Of a stretch of 22,121 bases of DNA, positions 1 through 9,700 are shown one piece after another. Location of the stretch: positions 1-22,121 of the forward strand of contig JAMYWO010000410.1 of assembly GCA_024220525.1 (NCBI GenBank), given 5' to 3'. Position 1 is the first letter of the stretch. Each line of letters begins with the position of its first letter. Source of the stretch: Cochliopodium minus (Eukaryota; Discosea; Himatismenida; Cochliopodiidae). The notes below the pieces were generated by a model. That model was not told the DNA's origin. It worked only from the letters and a program-made list of their open reading frames with translations, and made no database searches. The position numbers and the translations under genes are program-made.

Positions 1-828
1 AATAATGATAATAAAGAAAGTTACCTTGGCATTAAAGAAAATAAGAAAGATAAAGATAATCAAAATAAAATGAATGAAAATCAAATTAATCAAAATAAAA
101 TGAATGAAAATGAGAATAATGAAAATAAAATTAAAGAAAATAAGAAAGATAATGACAAAAATAACCCTCCTAATTCTCTCTCGATGAACTCCCCCTCTGA
201 AAACCCTAACAACACCAACACGCATTCTTCTGTTACTCCATCCTCTCCTCAACCAAACTTCCCCATCGATTTCCTTTTACCAAAAACTCCTTCCTCCACT
301 CAAACAGAAAACCCTCAAAACCCTCCTCAAACAATCTCTTCAAATGCAAATTTTTCAAATGGAAGTGTTTTTGTGAATGGAAGTAACCCTTCCAACGGAA
401 AAATCAGCCCCAGAAGTCCCTCCAAAAACAACAGAGTTCAACACAAACACCATTCTCATTCCAACAACCACCATCACCTTCATGGCCACCATCTCATTCC
501 CCATCAACAAAATAATATTGGTCCTTTCACTTTTTCTTACATTGGAAACATCAGGGACTTGCAAAATGATTTCAACAAAGGAAAGGATTTAAGCAGCAAT
601 AATAATAATCAAAATAATTCTGAGAATAATACAAACCATCATAATAATAACGAAAATAATATTAATGGAAATCTCCTCAAAAACAACTATTTCTTCTCCT
701 TTTTTTCTGATTCTTCCAACTCTTTTTCTTCTTTTCCTCTCAATCCTTTTCCTCAGGACAATGATCGCAAGAAGATTGATGAGAAGGAAAAGTTCAAATC
801 ACAAGAAAATAAAGAAAAAATAAATTAA
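1..828 (+). CDS. Asn/His-rich low-complexity protein, 3' part only
   Basis: The reading frame is open from base 1 to a TAA at 826-828, so the gene starts left of the window; the ATG at 70 is internal or at most a possible start. The visible 275 residues have no recognisable domain. The first 50 residues are a Lys/Asn/Glu repeat in which the block NQNKMNEN occurs twice (61-84 and 91-114) and an IKENKKD block occurs twice (about 31 and 130). A Ser/Pro/Asn-rich stretch follows, then a His cluster at about 440-500, more Asn runs, and a basic/acidic tail (DEKEKFK). This looks like a disordered tail of a larger protein. The existence of the coding frame is likely; no function is proposed. Confidence 0.65.
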   Translation, partial: NNDNKESYLGIKENKKDKDNQNKMNENQINQNKMNENENNENKIKENKKDNDKNNPPNSLSMNSPSENPNNTNTHSSVTPSSPQPNFPIDFLLPKTPSSTQTENPQNPPQTISSNANFSNGSVFVNGSNPSNGKISPRSPSKNNRVQHKHHSHSNNHHHLHGHHLIPHQQNNIGPFTFSYIGNIRDLQNDFNKGKDLSSNNNNQNNSENNTNHHNNNENNINGNLLKNNYFFSFFSDSSNSFSSFPLNPFPQDNDRKKIDEKEKFKSQENKEKIN

Positions 829-1335
829 ATTTCTCTCTTCCTTTTATTAATTCAGTCTCCTCAAATTATAAATGTAATTAAAACTCAAATTTAAAACACA
901 TTAATTCAAACAAATTTTCTATAATCTCTTGATTTTATGTTTAAATCTGGCTTTTCTGATTTGTGTTTTTATCCTTTTTTGATTTATTTGTTGGAAATTC
1001 CACTTTTTTATTCTTGAAAACTTTTTTCATTGTCCAGTATAATCATTATCTATCATAAAAATCCAATCTAAGCAAGTAATGAAGTCTTCTGTTAGCTTCT
1101 AAAGTTGATCTCTTTAAAGCAATTAGCGGAGCAAACTCCATAATCATTGTCTTTGGTGCCCTTTGCTTAATTCACTCACAATAAAGAGGAAAATCACTTT
1201 ACTTGTGACACCAATTGAAAGAATGACCTTACATAAATCTATTTCAACTTTCAATTATACAATCAAGAATTTGATTATTAAAAGTGAGTTAATTAATTTT
1301 TTAATTTTTGTTTTTTTATTGAAATAAGATAAATT
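829..1335. other. Gap between two convergent 3' ends
   Basis: This 507-bp stretch lies between the TAA of the Asn/His-rich gene (+) and the TAA of UBA5 (-). It is AT-rich and has no open frame of useful length. The middle (about 1040-1160) is less AT-biased than normal spacer DNA here and is described separately as a possible ankyrin remnant. The outer parts are expected to hold the 3' UTRs and poly(A) signals of both genes. Confidence 0.6.
1040..1160 (-). pseudogene. Possible decayed ankyrin-repeat fragment
   Basis: On the minus strand the words DNDYG and DNDYTG occur about 35 codons apart. Between them one frame reads APLIALKRSTLEANRRLHYL followed by LRLDFYD. The order D-x-x-G, P-L-x-x-A, then L-L about 18 residues later, then another D-x-x-G resembles the 33-residue ankyrin repeat. 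The frames do not join without shifts and a TAA interrupts them, so if the reading is right this is a relic and not a working exon. The match is short, so chance is a real alternative. Confidence 0.25.
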
Positions 1336-4191
1336 TTATAATTGATTAAATTGATTCTGGAGATTTTCTAGATCCAAATTAGGATCAACTTGAACATTGT
1401 TTTCATTTCTGCTTTCCTCTACTCGTTTCTCAAACTTCAAAGTCAACCCCACATTATTTAATTCATCAACAAAAACGTTATTGTTCGCATTAACCTTGTT
1501 AGCATTGTTATCAACAAAAGATTTATTATCATTATTATTATTATTATTATCATTATTATATGAAGAATTATTATTAATATTATTATTGTTGTTATTATTA
1601 TTATTATTAATATTATTATCAATAATATTATTGTTATTATTAGTTTCGTTGAAAGAAGAATCGAGATGATCAATCAAAGAAATTCCCCATGGATTATCAG
1701 AATGAGTGACGGGTTCTTCTTTTTTGATTTCATTTTCTTCGTTGTTGAGTTTGTTTTGGTTGTCGAGGAGCTGTTGTTGTTTTACGAGGGTTTGATGTTG
1801 CAAACAATGTTTGTTTTCGCAGTATGGATTTGGCTTCAATGTGTAGCTTGGGAAAAAATCGTCCAATGCATTGTACCCCAAAAAATACCCCACTTCCAAA
1901 AAAATATTAATTAAATAAATTAAATAAAATAAATTAAATAAAATAAATTAAATAAAATAAATTAAATAAAATAAATAAAATAAATAATACAAAAATAAAA
2001 ATTAAATAAAAATGAAAATAAAAATAAAGAAAATAATAAATAAAAAATTACAAAAATAAAACAAAAAATGAAAAAAAAAATAGAAATAAAATACTAATTT
2101 TTTAAGAAATAAATAATATATTCAAAAAATAATATTAAATAAAATAAAAAAATAAAATAAAAAATAAAAAATGAAAAAATAATAAAATAATAAATAAATA
2201 AAAAATTAAAAACTAAAAAATTTTTAAAAGAAGTACCTTTTCCAAAACCCAACAAGTGTTTTAATACATTTTGTGCTAAAAAAGAAGAAACCATTGACAT
2301 TGTTGTTGGTAAACTTGCTACAAAAAAAAAATGTTAAATATTAATAAAAAATATCAAATAAATAAAAAATTTAAAATAATTTAAATCAAATAAATAAATT
2401 TTAAATCAAATAAATAATTTAATTGAATAAATACATTTTAATTAAATAAATATTTTAAATCAAATAAATAATTTAATTGAATGAATACATTTTAATTAAA
2501 TAAACATTTTAATTAAATAAATATTTTAATTAAATAAATATTTTAATTAAATAAATATTTTAATCTGAAAAAATTATACCAGCACATACACCCTCTCTTT
2601 TCAATGATTTTTCATCAATACCCGAAACAACCAAAAGTGGAGGAGAACACTCTAAAATTTCAAAAGAATAAAACGTGGAAAATATGGAAAATAAATATGA
2701 AAAATAAAATGTGAAAAAATAAAATTTTGAAAATTAAAATGTGAAAAAATTGATATTTTAAATTATTAAAATGTGAAAATATGAAATTTTAAATTATTAA
2801 ATTTAAAATTATTTATTTATAATAAACAAAATAATTATCAAAATGAAAAAAAAAAATACCAAAACATGCAGAGAGGCCAGGCACAATGAATTGGATATGA
2901 CCCGACATTGCGTTTTCAGAAACACCACTCTCCATCCACTTTATTCCCAATTCCAAACATGCCTTGTTTATCGATATTCTCGCCTCAAAGTTGTCCACTA
3001 TCATAAAATTAAACCCAAAAAATTAAAAAAAATAATTAAAATAATTAAAAAATAATTAAAAATAATCAAAAAATAATTAAAAAAATAATTAAAAAATAAT
3101 TAAAAAAATAATTAAAAAATAATTAAAAAATAATTAAAAAAATAATCAAACCTTTTAAATAAAAACAAAATAAAAAATTGATATTATTTAAAAAAATAAA
3201 ATCAAAATAATTAAAAAAAAAAATTGAACTTTAAAAATAAAAACTACCAAAAATAATGAGTAATACAGAAAAAGAATTTTGTATTCATTTCCACTCTTTT
3301 GAAATTTATTCAAAACAAATAAATTTAGAAATAAATTGATTAAAATAAAATTAATGAAAATTAAATTAAAAACATTTTTTAGAATTTTTTTTGAATCAAT
3401 TTTTAATTTAATGAAAATAAAAATAAAAATAAAAATAAAAATAAAAAAAAAATAAAAATGAAAATGAAAATGAAAATAAAAATAAAATAAAAATAAAAAA
3501 TAAATAATAAAAAAAAAATAAAAAAAAAAATGAAAATAAAAAAAATATTTTATTAATAATATGATTAAATGAAATAAAATTATTTTTTTTTTACCACATC
3601 CCAAAACCAAGTCAACTTTACCATTGGTGAGAGAGCCACTGGTCAGAGTCTGGAGAAAATGATCAAAATGCTTCATGGAAGAGATGTTGTAATCGTGGCT
3701 GTCGATGAGGACATCTGGATTGATTTTATTCAAGGTTTCTTGTGCTGCTTCTGTTTTCTTTTTTCCACATTGTTCAGGTGTGTAAAATAATCTGTTCATA
3801 TTCGCCAATTCTACCGTATCGTAATCAAATAAGATCAATTTTCCTATCCCACATCTTGTCAACATTTCTGATGTTACACTTCCTTTATATTTAATTGGAA
3901 TTTTAAATTATAAAGTGATGAAAAAAAATTTTTACCTACTCCCCCTAATTTTTTTGAACATTTTAATCTCTAATTTCTTATATTTTTCTATCCCATACCT
4001 AATCCAACTATAGCAACAGTATAATTTCTAATATTCTTTTTAATATTTCATTTATATTTCGCTCGAATACTTTTCTTTGTTATTACCCTATAATTTGATA
4101 CTATTCCCATTGTTTGCAATGCCATTAATCTTGAATATGGATTCTCATCTGTTACTTTTTCTGATATATGTTCTATTTTTTCTCTTTTCAT
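1336..4191 (-). CDS. UBA5: UBA5, UFM1-activating enzyme (E1)
   Basis: UBA5 adenylates UFM1 with ATP, holds it as a thioester and passes it to UFC1, starting ufmylation of ER-associated and ribosomal targets. Eight exons (4087-4191, 3999-4035, 3936-3944, 3595-3882, 2860-2997, 2580-2651, 2237-2317, 1336-1892) join in phase to 428 residues; human UBA5 has 404. Visible hallmarks are [15 protein letters not shown] near residues 15-30, the glycine loop VGLGGVGS at 45-52, [15 protein letters not shown], zinc cysteines 191/194 and 268/273, the catalytic Cys215 in KREGVCA-ASLPTTM, a UFM1-interacting motif DNPWGISLI around Trp312, an Asn-rich linker, and a UFC1-binding-like end [12 protein letters not shown]. 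The start (ATG 4189-4191) gives a short N-terminus like the human short isoform; a farther upstream start is possible. It diverges from the Bfr1-like gene. Confidence 0.95.
1893..2236 (-). repeat. UBA5 last intron with 14-bp AT tandem repeat
   Basis: This 344-nt intron starts with GTACTT and ends GGAAG in gene direction. On the plus strand at about 1908-1980 it carries several copies of a ttaaataaaataaa-type unit, then drifts into irregular A/T sequence. There is no coding signal inside it. Confidence 0.7.
2318..2579 (-). repeat. UBA5 intron with 17-18-bp AT tandem repeat
   Basis: This 262-nt intron (donor GTATAA, acceptor TGTAG) holds repeated ttttaattaaataaata-type units at about 2395-2565 on the plus strand, some with a ttgaatgaatac variant. 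The repeat differs from those in the neighbouring UBA5 introns. Confidence 0.65.
2998..3594 (-). repeat. UBA5 longest intron with aaaaaataatt tandem repeat
   Basis: At 597 nt this is the longest intron seen. It has a run of about 11-bp aaaaaataatt units at 3020-3150 and an A-rich aaaaat array at about 3415-3540. It separates the exon ending VDLVLGC from the one starting VDNFEAR. I see no exon inside it; the frame continuing from 3595 to 3188 is a read-through of A/T repeats. Confidence 0.7.
3936..3944 (-). other. UBA5: 9-nt microexon of UBA5
   Basis: In gene direction the exon reads GGGGAGTAG, with an AG acceptor before it (3945-3946) and a GT donor after it (3934-3935). Its flanking introns are 54 nt (3945-3998) and 53 nt (3883-3935). 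Joined with ...GTTGGATTAG upstream and GAAGTGTAACA downstream, it gives VGLGGVGSVT, the conserved E1 glycine loop. Skipping it would keep the frame but delete three residues of that loop. The homology and double phase fit are strong; no transcript was seen. Confidence 0.85.
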
Positions 4192-4629
4192 TTTTTTTTT
4201 TAAATATTTTGAAGTTTCCTTCTTTTTACTTTATCTATCTTCTCTATTCAGTGATTATGATTGAAATCATGATTTTTTTGATCAATCAAAGATTTTTTTT
4301 TTTTTTTTTATCGTTCTTATTCTTTAATAGATTAGTTTTTTATAATTTTATTAATATATAAAATAAATAATATTTAAAAAATATAAAAAAAAAATTAATA
4401 TATAAGGTATGAAGAAATTTTTTATTTATTTTTTTTGCAGAAACACAATCTTATTTTTTTCAATTTTTTGAATAAATTATTTAAAATTTTTTTGCTTTTT
4501 AAATATATTTAAATTATATGCAGAATATATCTTCAAATTTTTCATAATCAATATTTTTATTTGCTGAATAATTAAAATTTTATAATATTTTCATCAAATT
4601 TATACAAATTCTCAAAATTTATATCTAGA
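4192..4629. promoter_or_regulatory. Shared 5' region of UBA5 (-) and Bfr1-like gene (+)
   Basis: This 438-bp AT-rich segment separates two divergent starts and must hold both promoters. It has a run of 17 T at about 4293 and other long T tracts. A GGTATGAAG...TTTTGCAG pair at about 4405-4440 could be a very short intron in the 5' UTR of the Bfr1-like gene, but nothing tests that here. I recognise no TATA or initiator motif that stands out from the AT background. Confidence 0.5.
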
Positions 4630-6231
4630 ATGTCTGATAATACACAAAGACCAAGAACTGGAGGAAAGGTTGATGACCGTAAGAACAAATCAAACAGAGA
4701 TACTCACACCACCAACAAGGGTGGAAAAACTGATAGATTTGGAAAGAACCAAAAGGGATCCCAACCAAAGTATGATGATACCCAAGAAGCAAAAAAACAA
4801 AAAGAAAAAATTGAAAGAATTGATGATGAAATCAACAAAACCCAAAAAGAAATCGAAAGAATCGGAAAGGTTAGAGTTGTTGTAAGAAAACCACGTGCAA
4901 GATTGACCAATAAAGATCAAATTCTCAAAGAAATCGAGAAAACTAAAACTAGACTCGCTAAAGCTGAAGAAGATGTAAAGACCTTGCAACCTGATGTAAA
5001 GAGAGCTCTTGAAACTGTTAACGATAAGAGAACTGCAGTAAACAGATTGAAAACTGGAGTATTCATTCAAAATGTTTCCACCCAAGACTTTATCCAACAA
5101 AACGAAACAAAACTTAGAGAAGAAGTCAAACGTCTTGAAAAGAAATTGGAGACTGAAACTCTTTCGATTGGAGAAGAAAAGGTTGTTGTACAAGATATCA
5201 AAAAGGTCAAAGCAATGAGAGCTAATTTTGAACCTTATCAAAAAAGGGCAACTGAATTGAGACAAGCTGAAAATACATTCAACAAACTTGACAGAGACTT
5301 CAAAAACAAGACCCAATCTCTTGAAGAATACAAGAACACCATCCTTGAACTCCAAGGTGATCTCAACTCCCTCGAAGAAAGAGAAAAGGAAGCAGAAAAC
5401 TTGAGAAAGGAAGAGGAAAAGAAGCAAAAGGAATCAGAACAAAAGGAAAAAGATGAAAAGACCAAACTTGTTGAAAAATTGGATGAATTGGTCAAACAAT
5501 TCCGTAATGAAAAGGATCTTCTTGCACAAATGAGAGACAAGTGGTACGAAAACAAAAGAGAAGAACGTAACAAGAAATTGGAAGTTGCAAACAGTGAACG
5601 TTCCGAAAAGAGAAGACTCCAAGAACAAGAAAAGAAAGACCAAAAAGCTCAAGAGAGACATGAAAGAAGAACTGCTATCCCATTCAACACTGAAATCACC
5701 GTCTGCCAAAACTTGATTGTATATTTGAATGAATTGTTAAACTCCACTAGAGTAAATGAATCAACCACCCAACCTCAAACTGAACAAAAGAAGGAAGAAA
5801 AGGGAGACCAACAAGGTTACATCAAAGGAAAGACCGAAACTGAAGATCTCTTGTTCCCTGAAAGCACCGGACAACAAAAAAAGAAGAAAACCCAAAAGAA
5901 GAAGAAAGCTGCTCCAACTAAGATCACCCACAACTGGGATACTTTTACTCGTTTTGAAGAAATCGGATTGGGAGAACCTCCAATTGTTGTTTCCAAAATC
6001 CCAGAAGCTATTGAAAGTGTCAAAGCTAAGCTCGTTGAATTCAAAAAGAAATCCCAAGAAGAAAGACTCGTTATCTTGAAGAAGCTCAGCGAAGAAGAAA
6101 GAGAAGAAAAGAGACAAGAAGAAGAATTAGAAAAATTGAGATTACAAAAAGAAAAAGAAGAAAAGGAAGCACCAAAGACCACTGAAGAACCAAAGAAAGA
6201 AGAAGGAACTCAAACCAACGAAAGCAAATAA
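4630..6231 (+). CDS. Bfr1-like polysome/ER-associated coiled-coil protein
   Basis: The gene is intronless, 533 residues, with ATG 4630 and TAA 6229-6231. Yeast Bfr1 (470 residues) binds mRNA on polysomes and the ER and affects ploidy and secretion. Similarity to it is seen in order: a basic Gly/Asn/Lys N-terminus (1-50); long Lys/Glu coiled coil (about 55-345); LSIGEEKVVVQDIKKVKAM then FEPYQK near 178-205, like LSLVQEKLLVKEM and IEPIRK in Bfr1; IPFNTEITVCQNLIVYLNEL at 350-369; DLLFP then Lys-rich QKKKKTQKKKK (407-426); and FTRFEEIGLGEPP plus IPEAIESVKAKLVEFKKK (439-474), like the Bfr1 C-terminal domain. An acidic/basic tail follows. Codons end in G or C (AAG, AAC, ATC) more often than in neighbouring genes, which suggests high expression. 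The assignment rests on remembered yeast sequence. Confidence 0.85.
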   Translation: MSDNTQRPRTGGKVDDRKNKSNRDTHTTNKGGKTDRFGKNQKGSQPKYDDTQEAKKQKEKIERIDDEINKTQKEIERIGKVRVVVRKPRARLTNKDQILKEIEKTKTRLAKAEEDVKTLQPDVKRALETVNDKRTAVNRLKTGVFIQNVSTQDFIQQNETKLREEVKRLEKKLETETLSIGEEKVVVQDIKKVKAMRANFEPYQKRATELRQAENTFNKLDRDFKNKTQSLEEYKNTILELQGDLNSLEEREKEAENLRKEEEKKQKESEQKEKDEKTKLVEKLDELVKQFRNEKDLLAQMRDKWYENKREERNKKLEVANSERSEKRRLQEQEKKDQKAQERHERRTAIPFNTEITVCQNLIVYLNELLNSTRVNESTTQPQTEQKKEEKGDQQGYIKGKTETEDLLFPESTGQQKKKKTQKKKKAAPTKITHNWDTFTRFEEIGLGEPPIVVSKIPEAIESVKAKLVEFKKKSQEERLVILKKLSEEEREEKRQEEELEKLRLQKEKEEKEAPKTTEEPKKEEGTQTNESK

Positions 6232-6771
6232 AACTAACTAAAACGAGCAACCAGCATCATTTATCTTTTTGTATAATTATCTTTTTAATTATATAGAAGG
6301 ATAAATTTTGTTCCTTGCTCTTTTCTCTTTTTCTTTTCTTATTTTTTGTTTGTATAGTAGTTATTAATTCTTAATCCTTCTTCTTCATCACTATTTTTAA
6401 CTACTATAAATAACAAACAACTTGTAAGAATTGGGAAAGAGAAAAAAACGCCAAATCAAAAAAAAAAATTAATTCAACAATTAAATTTATTATTATCAAA
6501 AACATCTTTTTTTTTCAATAAAACTCTCATTTCTTTCAAATATTACACACTCTAACTTTGAAAAAAAATTTAATATATATATTTTTTTTTTTTATTTAAA
6601 AGATAGAACTCTAATTCCCTTTAAAGCAAATATATTTTCTCAATTTGAATATAAATCAGAATTAAGCAAAACTTTTCTTTCACTTCACTTTAAAGATTCA
6701 CATAATATATTCGTTTTTAAATTAAAAAAAAAAATTCAAAGGATAATTAAAGTAATTATCAATATAGTGAT
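6232..6771. other. Spacer between Bfr1-like and RGS/RasGEF genes
   Basis: This 540-bp spacer is between two genes on the same strand. AATAAA overlaps the Bfr1-like stop codon (AAATAAAAC) and may be its poly(A) signal. An 11-bp perfect inverted repeat, tatagtagtta (6353-6363) and taactactata (6398-6408), encloses a pyrimidine-rich loop. The right half is A/T homopolymer tracts leading to the next gene's start. I see no coding frame. Confidence 0.55.
6742..6760. promoter_or_regulatory. Palindrome GATAATTA-AAG-TAATTATC just upstream of the RGS/RasGEF gene
   Basis: Two perfect 8-bp arms (6742-6749 and 6753-6760) flank a 3-bp spacer, ending 11 bp before the ATG at 6772. Each arm contains GATAA and TAATTA, which are core sites of GATA-type and homeodomain-type factors in other eukaryotes. 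In such AT-rich DNA palindromes arise by chance, so a regulatory role is a guess. Confidence 0.3.
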
Positions 6772-9700
6772 ATGAATAGAGAAACAACAATCAATATCTC
6801 TCTATTGATAAGAAATGAATATGAAGTAATCAAAAAATTTGAAGGAAATGTAAATCTATTATTGGAATATTTGGTAACTTCTGCAAATTTGAATCCAATA
6901 GTGGACAATTTTTTGACCGAAATGGGATTTGAATATGAAAATTATTTCTTATTGTGGAAAAGAATCTATTTTTATAAGAAGAGATTTGATATTTCAACCA
7001 ATAATTCATTCATTGCCAATCAAATCTACAAATCCCTCAATCAAATTTATAAATTCCTTTCATTCCCTCCCAAATTATTGGAAAAATTGGACAAATATTT
7101 TGAAGAGAATGAAGAGGGAAAGCAAATGGACAGAAATATCTTTGACGATCTTCAATCTTTTATAGGAAACGAGAAATTTGAAATGATCTCCTCCTATGTA
7201 CAAAATTTGTTTGATAAATTAACCTCATTCCCTATTCATAATGTGGAAAGTCCGAAAAGAGGAAAGATATGTGATTTGCAGAGTATAGATCAAATCTTTT
7301 CGAAATTAAATCAACAAAATCTTCAAAATAGCCAAAACATCAAATCACAAGTGAAAAAATTGAAAGAGAAAGAGGAATCAGAAGATTCGGAGAATTCTTC
7401 TCTTTCTTCACTTGCTTCCAATCAAATAGAGAAAACAATGAATTTTCAAGATGATAATTCCTCCAATTCTGAATCACATCCCCTCTCCGAATCTAATTAT
7501 CCAAGAAGAACCAGTCTTGCAAATGGAGAAACAACAGTAACAAATGAGATAGAAAAGCTTTTGATGGATCAATCTCTTTTAAACGATTTGAATTTCCTTT
7601 CTTTCAATGAAGAAGTATATGGCACCGATAATTCGAGAAATACACCCAGTATTTCTCCTGTTCCTTTTATCAAATCCCCTCACACCAACAACAAATTGAA
7701 TTCATCAATGGAGAAGAACAAATTGAAGCCCAATATGGGAATGAGGATGTCCGTTTATCAATTTGATGATGATACCAGCGAGACAGTATCGATGCAAGAT
7801 GAGGACGATGATAATCCTCGCAACAAGTATTCCACCGATGATATATTCGCTAGATACGATCATTACAAGGATAATTCACCAACAAACAATAATAATTTAA
7901 TTCTCAGCAATTCTCCCTCAATGATGAGAGGTGAAAATCTTTTTTCATCTGCTCCTCTTCCAAATTTCAAAGGAGAAAATGATAATGAAGGCAAAAATGA
8001 AAGTGGGAGTGGAAATGAGGGGAGCCCCAATGAAAACTATTCAAATCCAATCAAAACAGATAAATTTAATCCTATCAACAAACAGATCACTCGAAACATG
8101 GTTGCTTCTCCGCAAACAGGGATGAAATTGAACATTTCTCAGCTCAACAGGGGGAGTTTGTTGGATACTAGCGGAGATTTTTCCAACAGAAACACTCTCT
8201 TTTTGATTTATGCGGATGATGGTGAAAGCAAAGATTTGGTTCCTCAACGTCTTTCCCCAAGGTTCTTATTTTAAATTATTTCTTAAATTATTCTAAATTT
8301 GCTTTAATGCTAATTAATTTTCATTTTATTTTTTAATTTTAATTTAGATTATTGTTTTCAGATCCCGCGCAAATTTTTTCAAAACACTTTTCAAACAGAA
8401 ATGTAGCCAAAAATTTAAAAAAGCTCTCCAACCTCCTCTTCTTCGCCGAAAGCGGCCAACAAGAAACCAAAAAAGAAAACTCCTCCAACAACAACAACAA
8501 CAACAACAATAACAACAATACCTCCTCCCCAAGTCCGAGCCTCCTCAGCAAATCAAGCAGCAACAGCAACATAAACAATATCAATACTAACAATGCTAAT
8601 AACTCAAACAATATGAATAACATAAACAATAGGAACAATGATGAGAACAGAAGAGATAATTTCACAGAGGCTGTTGAGTTTATTTTAAAGGAGAAGACCA
8701 TTTTGCTTTTGTTTGAGAGCTTTTTGGCTTTGAGGGAGAAGATGATCCGTGATCTTCTTTCTACCTCCAAGAGATTCACTTTAAAAGAAGAGGAGAAAGT
8801 TGGTAAATCATGGAAAATGTAAAATATAAAAAATTTTTTAATTAATTTTTATATTTTTATTTTAAAAACTTGAAATTTTTATATTTTTAATTTATCAATT
8901 TTTAAATTTTTTTTATTTTATTATTTTATTATTTTCAATCTTAAATTTTTTTTAAATCAAAAATTTTGAATTTTAGGTTTAATGACATGATGGAGTATGA
9001 AAAAGTTATGTTGAAAGATCCTTTGTATTCATCACCAGCATTGTTGTCATTCAGAGTAAATCAGATATTTTCTTTTTATTTCAGAACGAGCCCCTCTTCT
9101 TTTCTTTCTTTGTCTTCTTCTCCCAATACCCTTTCCCTCTCCTCCTTTCTCCTCCTCCTTTCTCCTTCCTACACCACTCCCTCCCCTCTTCTCCTTCAAC
9201 GTAAATATTATTTTTTTTTTTTATTTTTAATCTTTATTTGATTTTCTATTTTTTTTCTTTTTTTTCTTTTTTTTTCAATACTAATTGTTGGGAATTTTTT
9301 TTTATTTTAATTATTTTGAGGAAATGCTTTCCAAAAATTTTTTTTTAAAATTTTAAACTGGATTACTTACAAAAAAAATTTTGGTTTTATTTTATTCATT
9401 AAATTTATTTTTATGTCCCTGTCTAAAATTTTTTATTTTTTTTTCCAATATATTATTTTTATTTTATTCTTTATCTTCATTTCATTTTATTTTAAATTTT
9501 TTTTTTATTTTTTTTATTTTTTTATTTTTTATTTATTTATTTTTTTATTTTTTATTTTTTTATTTATTTTCAAAACAATTTTTTTTGATTAAAAAAAAAA
9601 GAGGAAGAAAAAGAAAAGTACAAGGAAAGGATGTGCGCAGGAGTGTTTAACGAAATGAAAGAAAACCTGAAAGTGACGATGCACAGCTGCGTGAACGAGT

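Noticed and set aside
1100-1200. tRNA-like, less AT-rich stretch between the first two genes
   Set aside because: There is no TTCGA-type T-loop and no acceptor or anticodon stem that pairs.
3020-3150. Regular aaaaaataatt units as a CRISPR-like or satellite array
   Set aside because: There are no unique spacers between units; it is a simple intronic tandem repeat in a eukaryotic gene.
3188-3594. Phe/Tyr/Ile-rich extension after VDLVLGCG in UBA5 as coding
   Set aside because: It is read-through into an A/T repeat intron; splicing at TGTG|GTAAAA to TATGATAG|TGGACAAC restores the E1 sequence exactly.
4077-4361. Plus-strand hydrophobic 94-codon frame resembling a membrane peptide
   Set aside because: It overlaps UBA5 exon 1 and its T-rich upstream DNA and has the composition of translated T tracts.
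4690-5427. 245-codon minus-strand open frame opposite the Bfr1-like gene
   Set aside because: It is the antisense of a Lys/Glu-rich coiled coil, giving Phe/Leu/Ser-rich nonsense; the plus-strand frame is full length with homology.
9047-9060. LSFRVNQ in exon 3 as the RasGAP arginine finger (FRxN)
   Set aside because: It lies more than 300 residues from the RasGAP signature, whereas Arg891 sits 116 residues away, as in known RasGAPs.
9056-9084. 29-nt GTAAATCAG...TTTCAG stretch in exon 3 of the RGS/RasGEF gene as an intron
   Set aside because: It is shorter than any other intron inferred here (minimum 51 nt), removing it leaves no in-phase join to exon 4, and its translation VNQIFSFYF fits the RGS-like helix pattern.
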